A stretch of DNA of 64,000 nt from an uncultured Prevotellaceae bacterium (GCA_949299545.1 CASGAM010000006.1:157849-221848), one strand, 5' to 3'. Positions 27,175 through 37,431 are shown, counted from the first letter of the stretch. Notes: a model not told the origin generated them from the sequence alone. A program made the numbers and translations.

Positions 27175-28077
27175 ATGAATGAGAAACAGCGCAGACAATT
27201 TAAAAAGGATTATTTTTTATTGACCTCAAATCTGGATTTCTTGAAAAAAGAGGTGGTAAGTATTGAGCGCTTTGTGGTACTTTTTGTAGAGCGTGGCAGT
27301 GCAAAGGTGAGAGTCGCCGGTAAAGAATATACGGTCAACCAGGCACGTTTTCTTATGGTCAGGCCCTTGCTTTCATTGCATATTACAGATGCGTCCGATG
27401 ATTTTAAGGCTAATGTCATAGGTTTTCCATCAACGATGCTGCATGAGAATACAACTCGGATTGAACCGCCTTATTTTATGCTGATGTATACCAAAATGTT
27501 ATGGCCGATTTCACGGCGGGATCGTAATTTGGTTCATAATTTTATCACGTTATTTCGTTTTGCGGTAGCAGATGATACTAAAGCAGTTTATCAGCGCGAA
27601 TTGGTTTTGGCGCTGATTACGACTTTTGTGTATGGCTTATATTCGTTTACATATCGTTTTACAGAGAATATTTTGTCTGAGGATTCTTCTCGTTCTAGAG
27701 AACTCTTTGGAAGGTTCGTAAAGTTATTGAATGAGAATTATACGCAACATCATCAAGTGGCTTTTTATGCTGAAGAACTTTGTATTTCCGCTAAATATCT
27801 CACACAAATTTCCCGTCGGATGGTAGGTCGTACGCCAAAGCAGATTATAGATGAGCGGTTGGTTTATGAGGCTTCTGTTATGCTGACAAAACACGATTGC
27901 AGTATTCAGGAAATTAGCAACAAACTGGGTTTTATTGATCAATCATATTTTGGTCGCTTTTTTAAAAGGTTTAAGAACGTTTCCCCGCAAGAATATCGTT
28001 TAAGGCCAAAACAAGATGATATAGCCTATCCGCAGGATATTAGAACGAAAATACGTGGTATGGAAAAAACCGTTTGA
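27175..28077 (+). CDS. AraC-family transcriptional regulator, divergent from the efflux operon
   Basis: A 300-residue regulator with an N-terminal cupin-like sensor (about 20-150; FVERGSAKVRVAGKEYTVNQARFLM) and a C-terminal double helix-turn-helix (about 185-285; VAFYAEELCISAKYLTQISRRMVGRTPKQIIDERL, then CSIQEISNKLGFIDQSYFGRFFKRFKNVSPQEYR). Its divergent position 167 bases from the RND operon makes it the obvious candidate regulator of that pump. Its stop codon lies inside a strong hairpin that also acts as the rho terminator on the other strand. Confidence 0.92.
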   Translation: MNEKQRRQFKKDYFLLTSNLDFLKKEVVSIERFVVLFVERGSAKVRVAGKEYTVNQARFLMVRPLLSLHITDASDDFKANVIGFPSTMLHENTTRIEPPYFMLMYTKMLWPISRRDRNLVHNFITLFRFAVADDTKAVYQRELVLALITTFVYGLYSFTYRFTENILSEDSSRSRELFGRFVKLLNENYTQHHQVAFYAEELCISAKYLTQISRRMVGRTPKQIIDERLVYEASVMLTKHDCSIQEISNKLGFIDQSYFGRFFKRFKNVSPQEYRLRPKQDDIAYPQDIRTKIRGMEKTV

Positions 28078-28105
28078 GAACCTTTATGATAAAGGACTCA
28101 AACGG
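28063..28105 (-). terminator. Terminator of rho, overlapping the end of the AraC gene
   Basis: CCGTTTGAG (28070-28078) and CTCAAACGG (28097-28105) pair perfectly, with a nested CCTTTAT/ATAAAGG pair. On the minus strand the stem is followed by TTTTTTCC, a standard terminator for rho, 38 bases past its stop. The AraC stop codon (28075-28077) sits in the stem. Confidence 0.85.
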
Positions 28106-28142
28106 GTAGGAATAATTAAGGGTAATTCTATTGTCAGTTAGT

Positions 28143-30023
28143 TTATGAGTTCATATTCATAAGAAATTCTTCGTTGTTTTTGGTGTTTTCTAATTTTTCT
28201 TTTATAAAATTCATTGCTTCTATAGGATTCATATCAGAAAGGAATTTGCGAAGAATCCACATGCGATCGAGTGTTTGTTTATCGTGAAGCAAATCGTCAC
28301 GACGCGTACTTGAGGCAACGATGTTTACAGCTGGAAATATTCGTTTATTACTCAATGTACGATCTAGCTGTAGTTCCATATTGCCGGTACCTTTAAATTC
28401 TTCAAAAATCACTTCATCCATTTTGCTGCCTGTATCAATTAAGGCTGTTGCTATAATTGTTAGCGAACCACCTCCTTCAATGTTACGGGCTGCTCCAAAA
28501 AATCTTTTGGGCTTATGTAATGCGTTGGCGTCTACGCCACCAGAAAGTACTTTGCCACTGGCTGGCGAAACCGTGTTATAAGCTCGTGCAAGTCGAGTAA
28601 TTGAATCAAGGAAGATAACAACATCATGCCCACACTCAACCATACGTTTGGCTTTTTCAAGTACGATTCCTGCTATTTTGACATGACGTTCTGCCGGTTC
28701 ATCAAAAGTGGAAGCTATAACTTCTGCATTTACCGTACGAGCCATATCCGTAACTTCCTCTGGGCGTTCGTCTATTAATAACATAATAAGATATGCTTCC
28801 GGATGGTTAGCTGCAATGGCATTGGCGATGTCTTTCATCAAGATAGTTTTGCCTGTTTTGGGTTGAGCTACTAATAATGCGCGTTGGCCTTTGCCTATCG
28901 GAGCAAACAAATCTACAACGCGTGCAGAAAGGTTGTCGTTGACACCTTTGCATAGTTTGAATTTCTCATCGGGGAACAGCGGCGTGAGATGTTCAAACGG
29001 AACACGGTCGCGTATCTCATTCGGTTCGCGCCCATTAATTTTAGTTACTTTTATTAGGGGGAAAAATTTTTCACCTGGTTTAGGTGGGCGTACTGGTCCT
29101 TCGATGACATCGCCTGTTTTTATGCCGAATAACTTGATTTGAGACGCACTGACATAGATGTCATCTGGTGAAGAAAGATAATTATAGTCGCTTGAACGTA
29201 AGAAACCATAACCGTCAGGCATGATTTCTAGAACACCCTGTCCGTTAAGGATGTCTCCAAAATCATAGGACAGTTCTGTATCTTTGGTATGTGTTCCTTC
29301 GTATGGGTTGGTCGTTTTTTCTTCAGAATTAACGAACTGAGTTTCTGAAATATTGTCGTTGAAAAAGACAGTGTTATTTATTTCAGGAACATCTACGATA
29401 GTAACAAAATCTGGTTCAGGTGCAGAAAAAAATGCGTTGATGTTTTCTGTGTTATCTTCTTGTTGTTTGTCGTTTTTTTCTAATTCAGCAGGTTGCGGTT
29501 CATCTTGCAGGATGATTTCGGTTTGATTGTCGTTTATAAGGGTTTCTGTTACCAAATCGATTAGAGGCTCAGGCCCTTCGTTCGTGTTGTCTGCTGTTTC
29601 TGTTGTATTATTAGTTTCGGCTTTTGTCTTTTTTCTTTGTTTTTTGATGGGAACTTCAGTCGATTTTTCTCCATTTTCATTAGTGCCTTGATCTTCTACA
29701 GAAATAGTATTTTCACCGTCAGTCGACAGTACACCCTCTGATTGAGTCTTTTTTGTTCTCTTCTTTTTTATGTCGAAATTTTCTCCATTCACTTGGTTTG
29801 CGGAGTAAACTTTATCCACTTCTTTTTTCTTGGAGATTCTTGTACGTTTTTTAGGTGTCTCTACTTCGGTTTTTGAGGATGTCAGCCTAATGGATTCTTC
29901 ATCAATAATTCGATAAATGAGTTCCATTTGGTCATCGTCTTTTGAAGCTTCTATACCTAGTTTTTTGGCAATGTCTTGTAGTTCGTCAAAAGACATGGCT
30001 TCCAATTCGCTTTTTTTATACAT
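28143..30023 (-). CDS. rho: Transcription termination factor Rho with long N-terminal insert
   Basis: A 626-residue hexameric RNA helicase that ends transcription. Residues ~1-40 are the Rho N-terminal helical domain ([23 protein letters not shown]). Residues ~45-255 are a low-complexity, highly charged insert rich in Lys/Arg first and Glu/Asn/Asp later, absent from the ~420-residue E. coli type. The RNA-binding cold-shock domain follows ([23 protein letters not shown]), then the ATPase: Walker [15 protein letters not shown], Walker [16 protein letters not shown], and the Q- and R-loop regions [21 protein letters not shown] and [11 protein letters not shown]. Large inserts are known in Rho of Bacteroidetes. 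A 150-base leader suggests room for autoregulation. Confidence 0.96.
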   Translation of the reverse strand: MYKKSELEAMSFDELQDIAKKLGIEASKDDDQMELIYRIIDEESIRLTSSKTEVETPKKRTRISKKKEVDKVYSANQVNGENFDIKKKRTKKTQSEGVLSTDGENTISVEDQGTNENGEKSTEVPIKKQRKKTKAETNNTTETADNTNEGPEPLIDLVTETLINDNQTEIILQDEPQPAELEKNDKQQEDNTENINAFFSAPEPDFVTIVDVPEINNTVFFNDNISETQFVNSEEKTTNPYEGTHTKDTELSYDFGDILNGQGVLEIMPDGYGFLRSSDYNYLSSPDDIYVSASQIKLFGIKTGDVIEGPVRPPKPGEKFFPLIKVTKINGREPNEIRDRVPFEHLTPLFPDEKFKLCKGVNDNLSARVVDLFAPIGKGQRALLVAQPKTGKTILMKDIANAIAANHPEAYLIMLLIDERPEEVTDMARTVNAEVIASTFDEPAERHVKIAGIVLEKAKRMVECGHDVVIFLDSITRLARAYNTVSPASGKVLSGGVDANALHKPKRFFGAARNIEGGGSLTIIATALIDTGSKMDEVIFEEFKGTGNMELQLDRTLSNKRIFPAVNIVASSTRRDDLLHDKQTLDRMWILRKFLSDMNPIEAMNFIKEKLENTKNNEEFLMNMNS

Positions 30024-30177
30024 GTTAATATAGTGGTTTTATCAAATAGTTTGACAAGTCTGAAAAGGCTTGTTGATGTTTATTCGAGGGCGTGTTTAGA
30101 AAATAAATAAGGTTGTATGATTGGTAGGAAGGTGTGCTGCCATCATTTATTTGGTAACACATATTCTAAAAACATTG

Positions 30178-30210
30178 CAAAAGTAATATTTTCTTTTAAT
30201 ATCTTACAAA
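30178..30210 (-). promoter_or_regulatory. Promoter of rho
   Basis: Minus strand TTTG (30210-30207), 21 bases, then TACTTTTG (30185-30178). The predicted leader is about 150 bases, long for this genome. Confidence 0.6.
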
Positions 30211-30262
30211 TTTTATGGTTTTTTTTATGTGGAGATAAAGTTTTTGTCTCGTAAATAATTGT

Positions 30263-30270
30263 TAACTTCG
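30263..30270 (+). promoter_or_regulatory. Possible -7 box of the ABC-F gene
   Basis: TAACTTCG, one change from TAnnTTTG, 30 bases before the ATG. The nearest TTTG upstream is at a poor distance (16 bases). Confidence 0.3.
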
Positions 30271-30300
30271 CAACATTATTAATGAAATATCAAAAATTAT

Positions 30301-32190
30301 ATGGCAGCGGCAAATCCCTATTTGCAAGTGGATGGATTAGTAAAACGTATCGGTGACCGCGTGTTGTTCGATCAGATTTCTTTTGGGATAGCAGAAGGAC
30401 AAAGGGTGGGGTTGATAGCGAAAAATGGTACAGGAAAATCTACACTTCTGAATATACTGAGTGGGAAAGATAGTTATGATGAAGGAAAAATTGTATTCAG
30501 GAGAGATCTCAACGTGGGTTATTTAGAACAATCACCTTTTTATCCTGATGGTATGACGGTTCTGGAGGCATGCTTCTGGCATGGTAATGCAACTACTAAC
30601 CTTATCAAGGAATATGAACAGTGTTTAAAAAGTAAAACTAAAGAAGGACTTGAAACATTGTTGGAACAGATGGAACAAGCACATGCTTGGAATTATGAAG
30701 AAAAGGCTAAACAAATACTTTCCCGATTGAAAGTGAATGATTTTAATCAGCGTGTTTCAACACTTTCCGGGGGGCAACTTAAGAGAGTTGCCTTGGCGAA
30801 TGTTCTGATTACTGAGCCTGATTTGCTGATGTTAGATGAACCTACAAACCATCTTGATTTGGAAATGATAGAGTGGTTGGAAGGTTTCCTGGGACGATCT
30901 TGTATGACGTTACTTATGGTGACACACGACCGCTATTTTTTGGATCGCGTTTGTAGTGAGATATTAGAACTTGATGATGAAAAGCTATACTCATATAAGG
31001 GAAATTATAGCTATTATATAGAGAAACGCAACCAACGCATTAATACAGCTAATGCAGAAATATCAAGAGCTAATAATTTGTATAGGAAAGAATTGGATTG
31101 GATGCGTCGTATGCCTTGTGCGAGAGGACATAAAGCACGTTACCGTGAAGAATCTTTCTATGAGTTGGAGAAAGTCGCTAAACGCAAAATAGAAGAGCGT
31201 CAGGTTAGTTTGGAGGTTAAATCTGCTTATATTGGTAGTAAAATATTTGAGACTGCTTATATTAGCAAGAGTTTTGGACCTGATAAAATTATTTTGGATA
31301 ATTTTTTTTATAATTTTTCTCGATATGAAAAGATGGGGATTGTTGGGAATAACGGAACTGGAAAGTCGACTTTTATAAAAATATTGTTGGGTGAAATAAA
31401 ACCTGATAGTGGACGAGTTGTAGTAGGTGAGACCGTCAGGTTTGGTTATTTTTCACAAGACGGTATGGTCTTTGATGAACAGATGAAGGTGATAGATGCG
31501 GTGCGCAATATTGCAGAATATGTGGATTTAGGAGATGGAAAGCATTTGTCGGCCATGCAGTTTTTACAACATTTTATGTTTTCTCCTAAAGAACAGCAAA
31601 ATTATGTTTATAAACTTAGTGGAGGGGAACGACGTAGGCTTTATTTGTGTACAGTATTGATGAGAAATCCCAATTTTCTGGTGCTGGACGAGCCAACCAA
31701 TGATTTGGACATTATGACACTTCAAATATTGGAAGATTACCTTCAGCATTTTAAGGGTTGTGTCATAGTCGTGAGCCATGATCGTTATTTTATGGATAAA
31801 GTGGTTGATCATTTATTGGTGTTTCAAGGGCAAGGCGACGTGCGTGATTTCCCAGGTAATTATACTCAGTATAGGGAATGGCTGGAAGAAAAACAGCGTC
31901 GTGAACGAGGGCAGGAGAAACGGCCACTTAAGGGAAAATCAGAGACTTCTATGTCTCTGAAAGAGCGTAAGCGTCGTCTGACATTTAAAGAGCGTCAAGA
32001 AATGTCGTTATTGGAAACGGACATAGAACACCTTGAAAACGAGAAAAAATTTATTGAGGATGCCCTATGTAGCGGTACTTTGTCCGTTGAAGAACTTACT
32101 GAGAAGTCTAAGCGCCTTCCTTTGTTAAATGACGAACTTGATGAAAAAATGATGAGATGGCTCGAATTGAGTGAAATAGAAACGTCATGA
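30301..32190 (+). CDS. ABC-F family ATPase (Uup-like)
   Basis: A 629-residue soluble protein with two ABC ATPase domains and no membrane segments. Walker A motifs are AKNGTGKSTLLNIL (about 39-52) and GNNGTGKSTFIKIL (about 350-363); signatures are LSGGQLKR and LSGGERRR; Walker B motifs are LLMLDEPTNHLD and LVLDEPTNDLD. A linker and a C-terminal coiled coil (about 545-625) fit the Uup branch, whose members act on ribosomes or branched DNA. Antibiotic-resistance ABC-F proteins cannot be excluded by sequence alone, but the C-terminal coiled coil favours Uup. Confidence 0.92.
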   Translation: MAAANPYLQVDGLVKRIGDRVLFDQISFGIAEGQRVGLIAKNGTGKSTLLNILSGKDSYDEGKIVFRRDLNVGYLEQSPFYPDGMTVLEACFWHGNATTNLIKEYEQCLKSKTKEGLETLLEQMEQAHAWNYEEKAKQILSRLKVNDFNQRVSTLSGGQLKRVALANVLITEPDLLMLDEPTNHLDLEMIEWLEGFLGRSCMTLLMVTHDRYFLDRVCSEILELDDEKLYSYKGNYSYYIEKRNQRINTANAEISRANNLYRKELDWMRRMPCARGHKARYREESFYELEKVAKRKIEERQVSLEVKSAYIGSKIFETAYISKSFGPDKIILDNFFYNFSRYEKMGIVGNNGTGKSTFIKILLGEIKPDSGRVVVGETVRFGYFSQDGMVFDEQMKVIDAVRNIAEYVDLGDGKHLSAMQFLQHFMFSPKEQQNYVYKLSGGERRRLYLCTVLMRNPNFLVLDEPTNDLDIMTLQILEDYLQHFKGCVIVVSHDRYFMDKVVDHLLVFQGQGDVRDFPGNYTQYREWLEEKQRRERGQEKRPLKGKSETSMSLKERKRRLTFKERQEMSLLETDIEHLENEKKFIEDALCSGTLSVEELTEKSKRLPLLNDELDEKMMRWLELSEIETS

Positions 32191-32258
32191 GTTTCGTTTG
32201 TTCATCCATAGAGAATATTTATAGGGAATAATGCCGTATCCGATACTTAGTATAAAAT

Positions 32259-32285
32259 AAATATCCCGTTAATTGCGGGATATTT
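32259..32285. terminator. Bidirectional terminator between the ABC-F gene and rel
   Basis: AAATATCCCG (32259-32268) and CGGGATATTT (32276-32285) form a perfect 10-bp stem with a 7-base loop. T-rich sequence follows on both strands. The rel stop codon (32269-32271) lies in the loop. Confidence 0.8.
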
Positions 32286-34482
32286 GTTTTACACCTTTAA
32301 TGGTTTTTAGTTTCTTAATCAAATTTTCCAATTTAGCAGTGTCATCAAGCATTACAGTGAGATTGCCGGAGAATAAACCGTCATTGGAGTCAATGCTGAT
32401 GCTTCTAAGTGATATTTTTTCTTCTTTGCTGATAATGGATGTTATATTGTTGACAATGCCCAAATCATCGTTTCCTACGACTTTTAAAGTGATGGCGTAT
32501 TGGCTGCCACGCTTGCCGGCCCATTTAGCCTTGACGATGCGGTAGCCGAATCGTTTTCGCAGTTCATTGGCGTTTGGACAGTCGCAACGGTGTATCTTTA
32601 TACCACCGTTGATGGTAATGAAGCCAAATACATCGTCTCCATATATCGGTTGGCAGCATTTTGCCAATGTGAAATCTAATCCTTTTAAGTTTTGGTCTAT
32701 AACCAAGATGTCATCGTTCGATTTTGTTTTTAACTCTGCGTCTGATGGTATGCTATAGTTTTCTGCACTGGGGATTGGTGTATGTTCGATTTGTCCTGTT
32801 TCTATTTTTTGTTCTTTTAAGTAGTTGTCAAAGACTTCATTGATATCAGTAGTCTCATCAGCAATGCTTTTGTAAAAGTCTGTTACAACCTTGAAACCCA
32901 TCTTTTTGATGACATGCATCATGGTGGGTTCATCGTAGTCGATTTTCCTGTTTTTGAATTTACGTTCCAATAGCTCTTTCGCGAAAGCACTTTGTTTGGC
33001 TTGTGTTTCTTTGAGCATTTGGCGGATTTTAGTGCGTGCCTTTCCAGTGACGACGAAGTTGAGCCAATCTTGTTTAGGGGACTGGTTGTTAGATGTCAAT
33101 ATTTCCACCTGGTCTCCGCTGTTGAGTCGTTGTCTTAATGGGACGTTTTTGTCGTTTATTTTTGCGCCGATACAATGGTTGCCAACATTTGTGTGGATGG
33201 CATAGGCAAAATCTAGCACACTGGCGCCTTTGGGGAACTTAAATAAGTCTCCTTTAGGTGTGAACGCGAAAACTTCATCTTCATAAAGTTCCATTTTGAA
33301 CTGGTCCATCAGTTGCAGATCATCATTGCTTTCCAGTGCGTTTCTAATGTTGTTGAGCCATTCGTCCACACCCGACTCGCCACTTTTGACGCCCTTGTAT
33401 CTCCAATGTGCAGCCAATCCTCGTTCTGCTATTTCGTCCATCCTTTCTGTTCTTATTTGTACTTCAACCCACTTGTTTTCAGGTCCGAGTACCGTGATAT
33501 GCAAACTTTCGTATCCATTGCTTTTAGGGATGGAAAGCCAATCTCTTAGGCGTTTCGGATTTGGTTGGTACATGTCGGTTATGATGGAATAAACTTGCCA
33601 GCACTCCATTTTTTCTTTTTCTATGGGTGAATCCAATATGACTCGAATTGCAAAAAGATCGTATATACCTTCTACTCCGCATTTCTGTTTTTTCATTTTT
33701 TGCCAAATGGAGTGTATGCTTTTTGTTCTTCCTTTCATATGGAATTTCAATCCTGCGGCAGTCAGTTTCTCTTCAATGGGTTTGATGAAACGGGCGATGT
33801 ATTCGTTACGGGCTTGTTTTGTCGCATTCAGCTTGTCTCTTATAAGATAATAGGCATCATGTTCCATGTATTTTAGCGAAAGGTCCTCCAGTTCGCTTTT
33901 TAGTTTGTAGAGTCCTAGCTTATGAGCCAGCGGTGCATATAGATAAGCCGCTTCTTCGGCTGTTTTTTGGAGTGCTTCTTTGTTCTTGGTGTCTTTGATT
34001 TTGCGCATAAGATTGACGCGGTTGGCAATCATTATTAATATAACCCTCATGTCTTCAGCAAATGATAACAACAGGCTTCTGAAATTCTCATTAGCAATGC
34101 TAGGGGTCTTTTCATATAATTCATCTATGCGATTTAGTCCACGGATGATGCCAGCTACGTCTTCTCCAAATTCTTTTTCAATATCTTCAGTTGTTACATA
34201 GCCGCTTTTGATACATGTATGCAACATGACACCTAAAATGGCGCCACGTGTCATGCCTATTTCTGATGCAACTATGAGAGCGGTTTCTAAATCGTTCAGA
34301 ATCGGATTCAGGCCAAATACGTCCCGTTGTAAGAAGTTGTTTTTTGCAGCCTCAATTAAGTCTGATTTTAGAAGTTTATAGTCTTTGGGATTGAGAATAC
34401 TTCCTGACAGGTGGAGCAGATCCCTATACACGTGTTTTAATTGTACTTTTTCTTCAGTCGTGAAAAAAACAGTATGTTCCAT
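32269..34482 (-). CDS. RelA-type (p)ppGpp synthetase with degenerate hydrolase domain
   Basis: A 737-residue long RelA/SpoT homologue of the stringent response. The N-terminal hydrolase domain has lost its metal site: the usual LHDVVEDT reads LHTCIKSG (His88 kept; Asp, Glu and Asp replaced), and the first conserved His of the HPL motif is missing (LETALIVASEIG). The synthetase domain looks intact: KGRTKSIHSIW, YDLFAIRVI, KSNGYESLHITV and VEVQIRTERMDEIAERGLAAHWRYK. TGS (about 400-460, VFAFTPKGDLFKFPKGASVLDFAYAIH), a zinc-finger-like region (LAKCCQPIYGDD) and ACT (about 660-735) domains follow. It should make alarmone but not degrade it, so a second enzyme elsewhere must do that. Confidence 0.93.
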   Translation of the reverse strand: MEHTVFFTTEEKVQLKHVYRDLLHLSGSILNPKDYKLLKSDLIEAAKNNFLQRDVFGLNPILNDLETALIVASEIGMTRGAILGVMLHTCIKSGYVTTEDIEKEFGEDVAGIIRGLNRIDELYEKTPSIANENFRSLLLSFAEDMRVILIMIANRVNLMRKIKDTKNKEALQKTAEEAAYLYAPLAHKLGLYKLKSELEDLSLKYMEHDAYYLIRDKLNATKQARNEYIARFIKPIEEKLTAAGLKFHMKGRTKSIHSIWQKMKKQKCGVEGIYDLFAIRVILDSPIEKEKMECWQVYSIITDMYQPNPKRLRDWLSIPKSNGYESLHITVLGPENKWVEVQIRTERMDEIAERGLAAHWRYKGVKSGESGVDEWLNNIRNALESNDDLQLMDQFKMELYEDEVFAFTPKGDLFKFPKGASVLDFAYAIHTNVGNHCIGAKINDKNVPLRQRLNSGDQVEILTSNNQSPKQDWLNFVVTGKARTKIRQMLKETQAKQSAFAKELLERKFKNRKIDYDEPTMMHVIKKMGFKVVTDFYKSIADETTDINEVFDNYLKEQKIETGQIEHTPIPSAENYSIPSDAELKTKSNDDILVIDQNLKGLDFTLAKCCQPIYGDDVFGFITINGGIKIHRCDCPNANELRKRFGYRIVKAKWAGKRGSQYAITLKVVGNDDLGIVNNITSIISKEEKISLRSISIDSNDGLFSGNLTVMLDDTAKLENLIKKLKTIKGVKQISRN

Positions 34483-34502
34483 AGCTACATCTTATTTTTC
34501 TT

Positions 34503-34510
34503 CAAAGTTA
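34503..34510 (-). promoter_or_regulatory. Possible -7 box of rel
   Basis: Minus strand TAACTTTG, an exact TAnnTTTG match 21 bases before the ATG. No clear -33 box. Confidence 0.4.
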
Positions 34511-34555
34511 GCCATTTTTTTGTAAAAAGAGAATGTCTATTTGCTTAAAAATTCC

Positions 34556-34563
34556 TATATTTG
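34556..34563 (+). promoter_or_regulatory. Possible -7 box of the DUF4301 gene
   Basis: TATATTTG, an exact match, 41 bases before the ATG; the -33 box is not at the standard distance. Confidence 0.4.
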
Positions 34564-34604
34564 GGAATGATTCAGAATAGGTATCATTTTATTTATAAAG
34601 TATT

Positions 34605-36119
34605 ATGTTGACAAAAGAAGACAAGGCTCTGCTTGCGGAGAAGGGTATTACAGAACAGCAGATAGAGGGTCAGTTAAAAAGTTTTCGTGAAGGATTTCCT
34701 TTTTTAAAGTTAAAGGCGGCAGCCTCTTTGGATAATGGCATATTGGCACCATCGGCAGACGAATGCAAGCAATATGTTAATGTTTGGAATTCTTATAAAA
34801 ATAACGAGCATAAAATTTGTAAATTTGTTCCTGCATCGGGTGCGGCAAGCCGCATGTTTAAAAATATGTTTGAGTTTCTCGGTGCTGAATATAATACACC
34901 GCAGACTGCTTTTGAAAAGGACTTTTTTACTCATTTGCAAGATTTTGCGTTTTATGATGATTTGAATGATGCTTGTCTTGCTAACGAAGGAAAATCGGCT
35001 GGGTGCTTGGTTAAAGAGGGTAATTACAAAGCAGTAGTAGAAAATATGCTTGAGACTAAGGGGCTTAATTACGGTCAACTACCAAAGGGATTGCTGAAGT
35101 TTCATCGTTACAAAGAGGTGGCACGTACACCGCTGGAAGAACATTTAGTTGAAGCTGCGCTTTATGCCGCTGGTAATGGCGTTGCTGACATCCATTTTAC
35201 AGTTAGTAGGGAACATAAGGCTATGTTTGAGAATCTCGTGCGTGAGAAGTTGTCTATATATGAAGCGGCATATAATGTAAAATATCATGTATCTTTTTCC
35301 GAGCAAAAACCATCGACCGATACAGTGGCAGCAACCATGAACAACGAGCCTTTTAGAGTTGACGGCAAATTGTTGTTTCGTCCCGGTGGGCACGGAGCTT
35401 TGATTGAAAATCTTAACGATCTTGATGCAGATGTCATATTTATCAAGAATATAGATAATGTGGTACCCGATAGATTGAAAAATGACACTGTTGTTTATAA
35501 ACAGGTGATTGCTGGTGTACTAGTTTGCTACCAGCAAAAAGCGTTTGATTATCTCAGACTGTTGGATAGTGGTAACTATTGTCATACAGATTTGGAAGAG
35601 ATTATCCGTTTCGTACAGCAGAATTTGTGCTGTCGTCATCCTGAGATTAAAGATTTTGAGGATGCAGAGTTGGTTATTTATTTGAGAAAGAAACTTAACC
35701 GTCCGATGCGTGTCTGTGGGGTCGTGAAGAATGTAGGTGAGCCGGGTGGGGGGCCATTCCTCGCATATAATACGGATGGAACTATTTCTTTGCAAATCCT
35801 CGAGAGTAGCCAAATTGACAAAGAAAATCCTGAATATGTAGAAATGTTTAATAAAGGTACACATTTTAATCCCGTAGATATTGTGTGTGCTGTTAAAAAT
35901 TATAAAGGAGAGAAATTCAATTTGCCGGATTACGTCGATCACAATACAGGTTTTATTTCTTACAAGAGCAAAAATGGTATGGAGTTGAAGGCGTTGGAAT
36001 TGCCGGGATTATGGAATGGTGCCATGAGTGATTGGTCGACAATTTTTGTGGAAGTTCCTTTGTCAACGTTTAATCCGGTAAAGACTGTAAATGATTTGTT
36101 GCGTGAGCAACATCAATAA
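34605..36119 (+). CDS. DUF4301 family protein
   Basis: A 504-residue cytoplasmic protein of the DUF4301 family, seen mostly in Bacteroidetes. It has no signal peptide or membrane segment. Notable pieces are KFVPASGAASRMFKNMFEF near residue 75 (a Gly/Ala-Ser-Arg-Met loop like that of nucleotidyltransferases), LLFRPGGHGALIENLNDLDADVIFIKNIDNVVPD near 260, and VCGVVKNVGEPGGGPFLAYNTDG near 375. The combination resembles sugar-nucleotide pyrophosphorylase-type folds (UGP/UAP-like), which is an inference from motif shape only. It is a single-gene unit between rel and purT. The function is unknown. Confidence 0.8.
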   Translation: MLTKEDKALLAEKGITEQQIEGQLKSFREGFPFLKLKAAASLDNGILAPSADECKQYVNVWNSYKNNEHKICKFVPASGAASRMFKNMFEFLGAEYNTPQTAFEKDFFTHLQDFAFYDDLNDACLANEGKSAGCLVKEGNYKAVVENMLETKGLNYGQLPKGLLKFHRYKEVARTPLEEHLVEAALYAAGNGVADIHFTVSREHKAMFENLVREKLSIYEAAYNVKYHVSFSEQKPSTDTVAATMNNEPFRVDGKLLFRPGGHGALIENLNDLDADVIFIKNIDNVVPDRLKNDTVVYKQVIAGVLVCYQQKAFDYLRLLDSGNYCHTDLEEIIRFVQQNLCCRHPEIKDFEDAELVIYLRKKLNRPMRVCGVVKNVGEPGGGPFLAYNTDGTISLQILESSQIDKENPEYVEMFNKGTHFNPVDIVCAVKNYKGEKFNLPDYVDHNTGFISYKSKNGMELKALELPGLWNGAMSDWSTIFVEVPLSTFNPVKTVNDLLREQHQ

Positions 36120-36206
36120 TGGATGGTTGTAACTACGGATAATGAATTAAAGAAATGGACGAGTGTTCTGTGGTGGCTTTAAAAACGATATAAATAAATT
36201 ATAAAC

Positions 36207-37373
36207 ATGACAAAAAAAATATTATTATTAGGTTCAGGGGAACTAGGAAAAGAATTTGTTATTGCTTGTCAACGTAAAGGTCAGTATGTAATAGCGTGTG
36301 ATTCCTATCCTCATGCGCCGGCAATGCAAGTGGCAGATGAGTGCGAAGTGTTTAGTATGTTGGATGGTGATGCATTGATGCGCGTTGTGGAGAAGCATAA
36401 GCCGGATATCATTGTTCCCGAGATAGAAGCTATTCGTACAGAGCGCTTATATGATTGTGAGCGTATGGGTATTCAGGTTGTACCCAGTGCGCGTGCCGTG
36501 AATTTTACTATGAACAGGAAAGAAATACGCGAACTTGCTCATACAGAATTAGGGCTTAAAACAGCCAATTACCGTTATGCGAATACGTATGAAGAGCTTG
36601 TGAAGGCAGCTGACGAAATAGGTTATCCTTGTATTGTTAAACCTTTGATGAGTTCTTCTGGGCATGGTCAGAGCAAGATGAACACTCCCGAGGACTTAGA
36701 GTCTGCTTGGGCGTATGCTTGTAAAGGTGCTCGTGGTGACGTTAAAGAAGTTATTGTCGAACAATTTATTCCGTTCGATAGTGAAATAACTTTGCTAACT
36801 GTAACTCAAAAAAATGGACCGACATTATTCTGCCAGCCGATTGGGCATGTGCAGAAAGGTGGCGACTATCGGGAGAGTTTCCAACCGGCTGTTGTTTCGT
36901 CAGAAATGTTGAAAGAAGCACAAGACATGGCTGCTAAAATTACCAAAGCTCTAACAGGAGCTGGTATATGGGGTGTTGAGTTTTTCCTGAGCCAAAAAGA
37001 AGGTGTCATATTCTCCGAACTCAGCCCGAGACCTCATGATACAGGTATGGTGACATTGGCCGGTACGCAAAATCTTTCGGAGTTTGAATTGCATTGCCGT
37101 GCGGTTCTCGGTTTGCCGATACCTGCTATTACACAGGAGCGTATGGGCGCAAGTGCGGTCATTCTTTCAGAGGTCGAAACTGATCGTCCTGAATATTCTG
37201 GGGAAGACGAAGTTTGTGCAGCAGACAATACATATTTGCGTATTTTTGGCAAGCCGGTTGCGCATATTGGACGCCGCATGGGGGTTGTGGTGTGCTGGGA
37301 CAAATTAGGTTCAGATCAGAGCGCATTGAGGGATAAGTGCAAGGCGCTTGCCGCTAAGGTTAAAATTCATTAA
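36207..37373 (+). CDS. purT: Formate-dependent phosphoribosylglycinamide formyltransferase (PurT)
   Basis: A 388-residue ATP-grasp enzyme that formylates GAR with formate and ATP in purine synthesis, bypassing the folate-dependent PurN. It opens [23 protein letters not shown] and has [13 protein letters not shown], the ATP-grasp segments [15 protein letters not shown] and VWGVEFFLS-type strand ([31 protein letters not shown]). The length is normal. It is followed by the tRNA-Gly gene after 69 bases. Confidence 0.96.
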   Translation: MTKKILLLGSGELGKEFVIACQRKGQYVIACDSYPHAPAMQVADECEVFSMLDGDALMRVVEKHKPDIIVPEIEAIRTERLYDCERMGIQVVPSARAVNFTMNRKEIRELAHTELGLKTANYRYANTYEELVKAADEIGYPCIVKPLMSSSGHGQSKMNTPEDLESAWAYACKGARGDVKEVIVEQFIPFDSEITLLTVTQKNGPTLFCQPIGHVQKGGDYRESFQPAVVSSEMLKEAQDMAAKITKALTGAGIWGVEFFLSQKEGVIFSELSPRPHDTGMVTLAGTQNLSEFELHCRAVLGLPIPAITQERMGASAVILSEVETDRPEYSGEDEVCAADNTYLRIFGKPVAHIGRRMGVVVCWDKLGSDQSALRDKCKALAAKVKIH

Positions 37374-37423
37374 CTGATCAGACTAAATTAAGGATGCAAG
37401 GTGTTTTTATAACAAAAAAAGTA

Positions 37424-37431
37424 TAACTTTG
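37424..37431 (+). promoter_or_regulatory. -7 box of tRNA-Gly
   Basis: TAACTTTG matches TAnnTTTG exactly and lies 11 bases before the mature tRNA 5' end. Confidence 0.5.
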
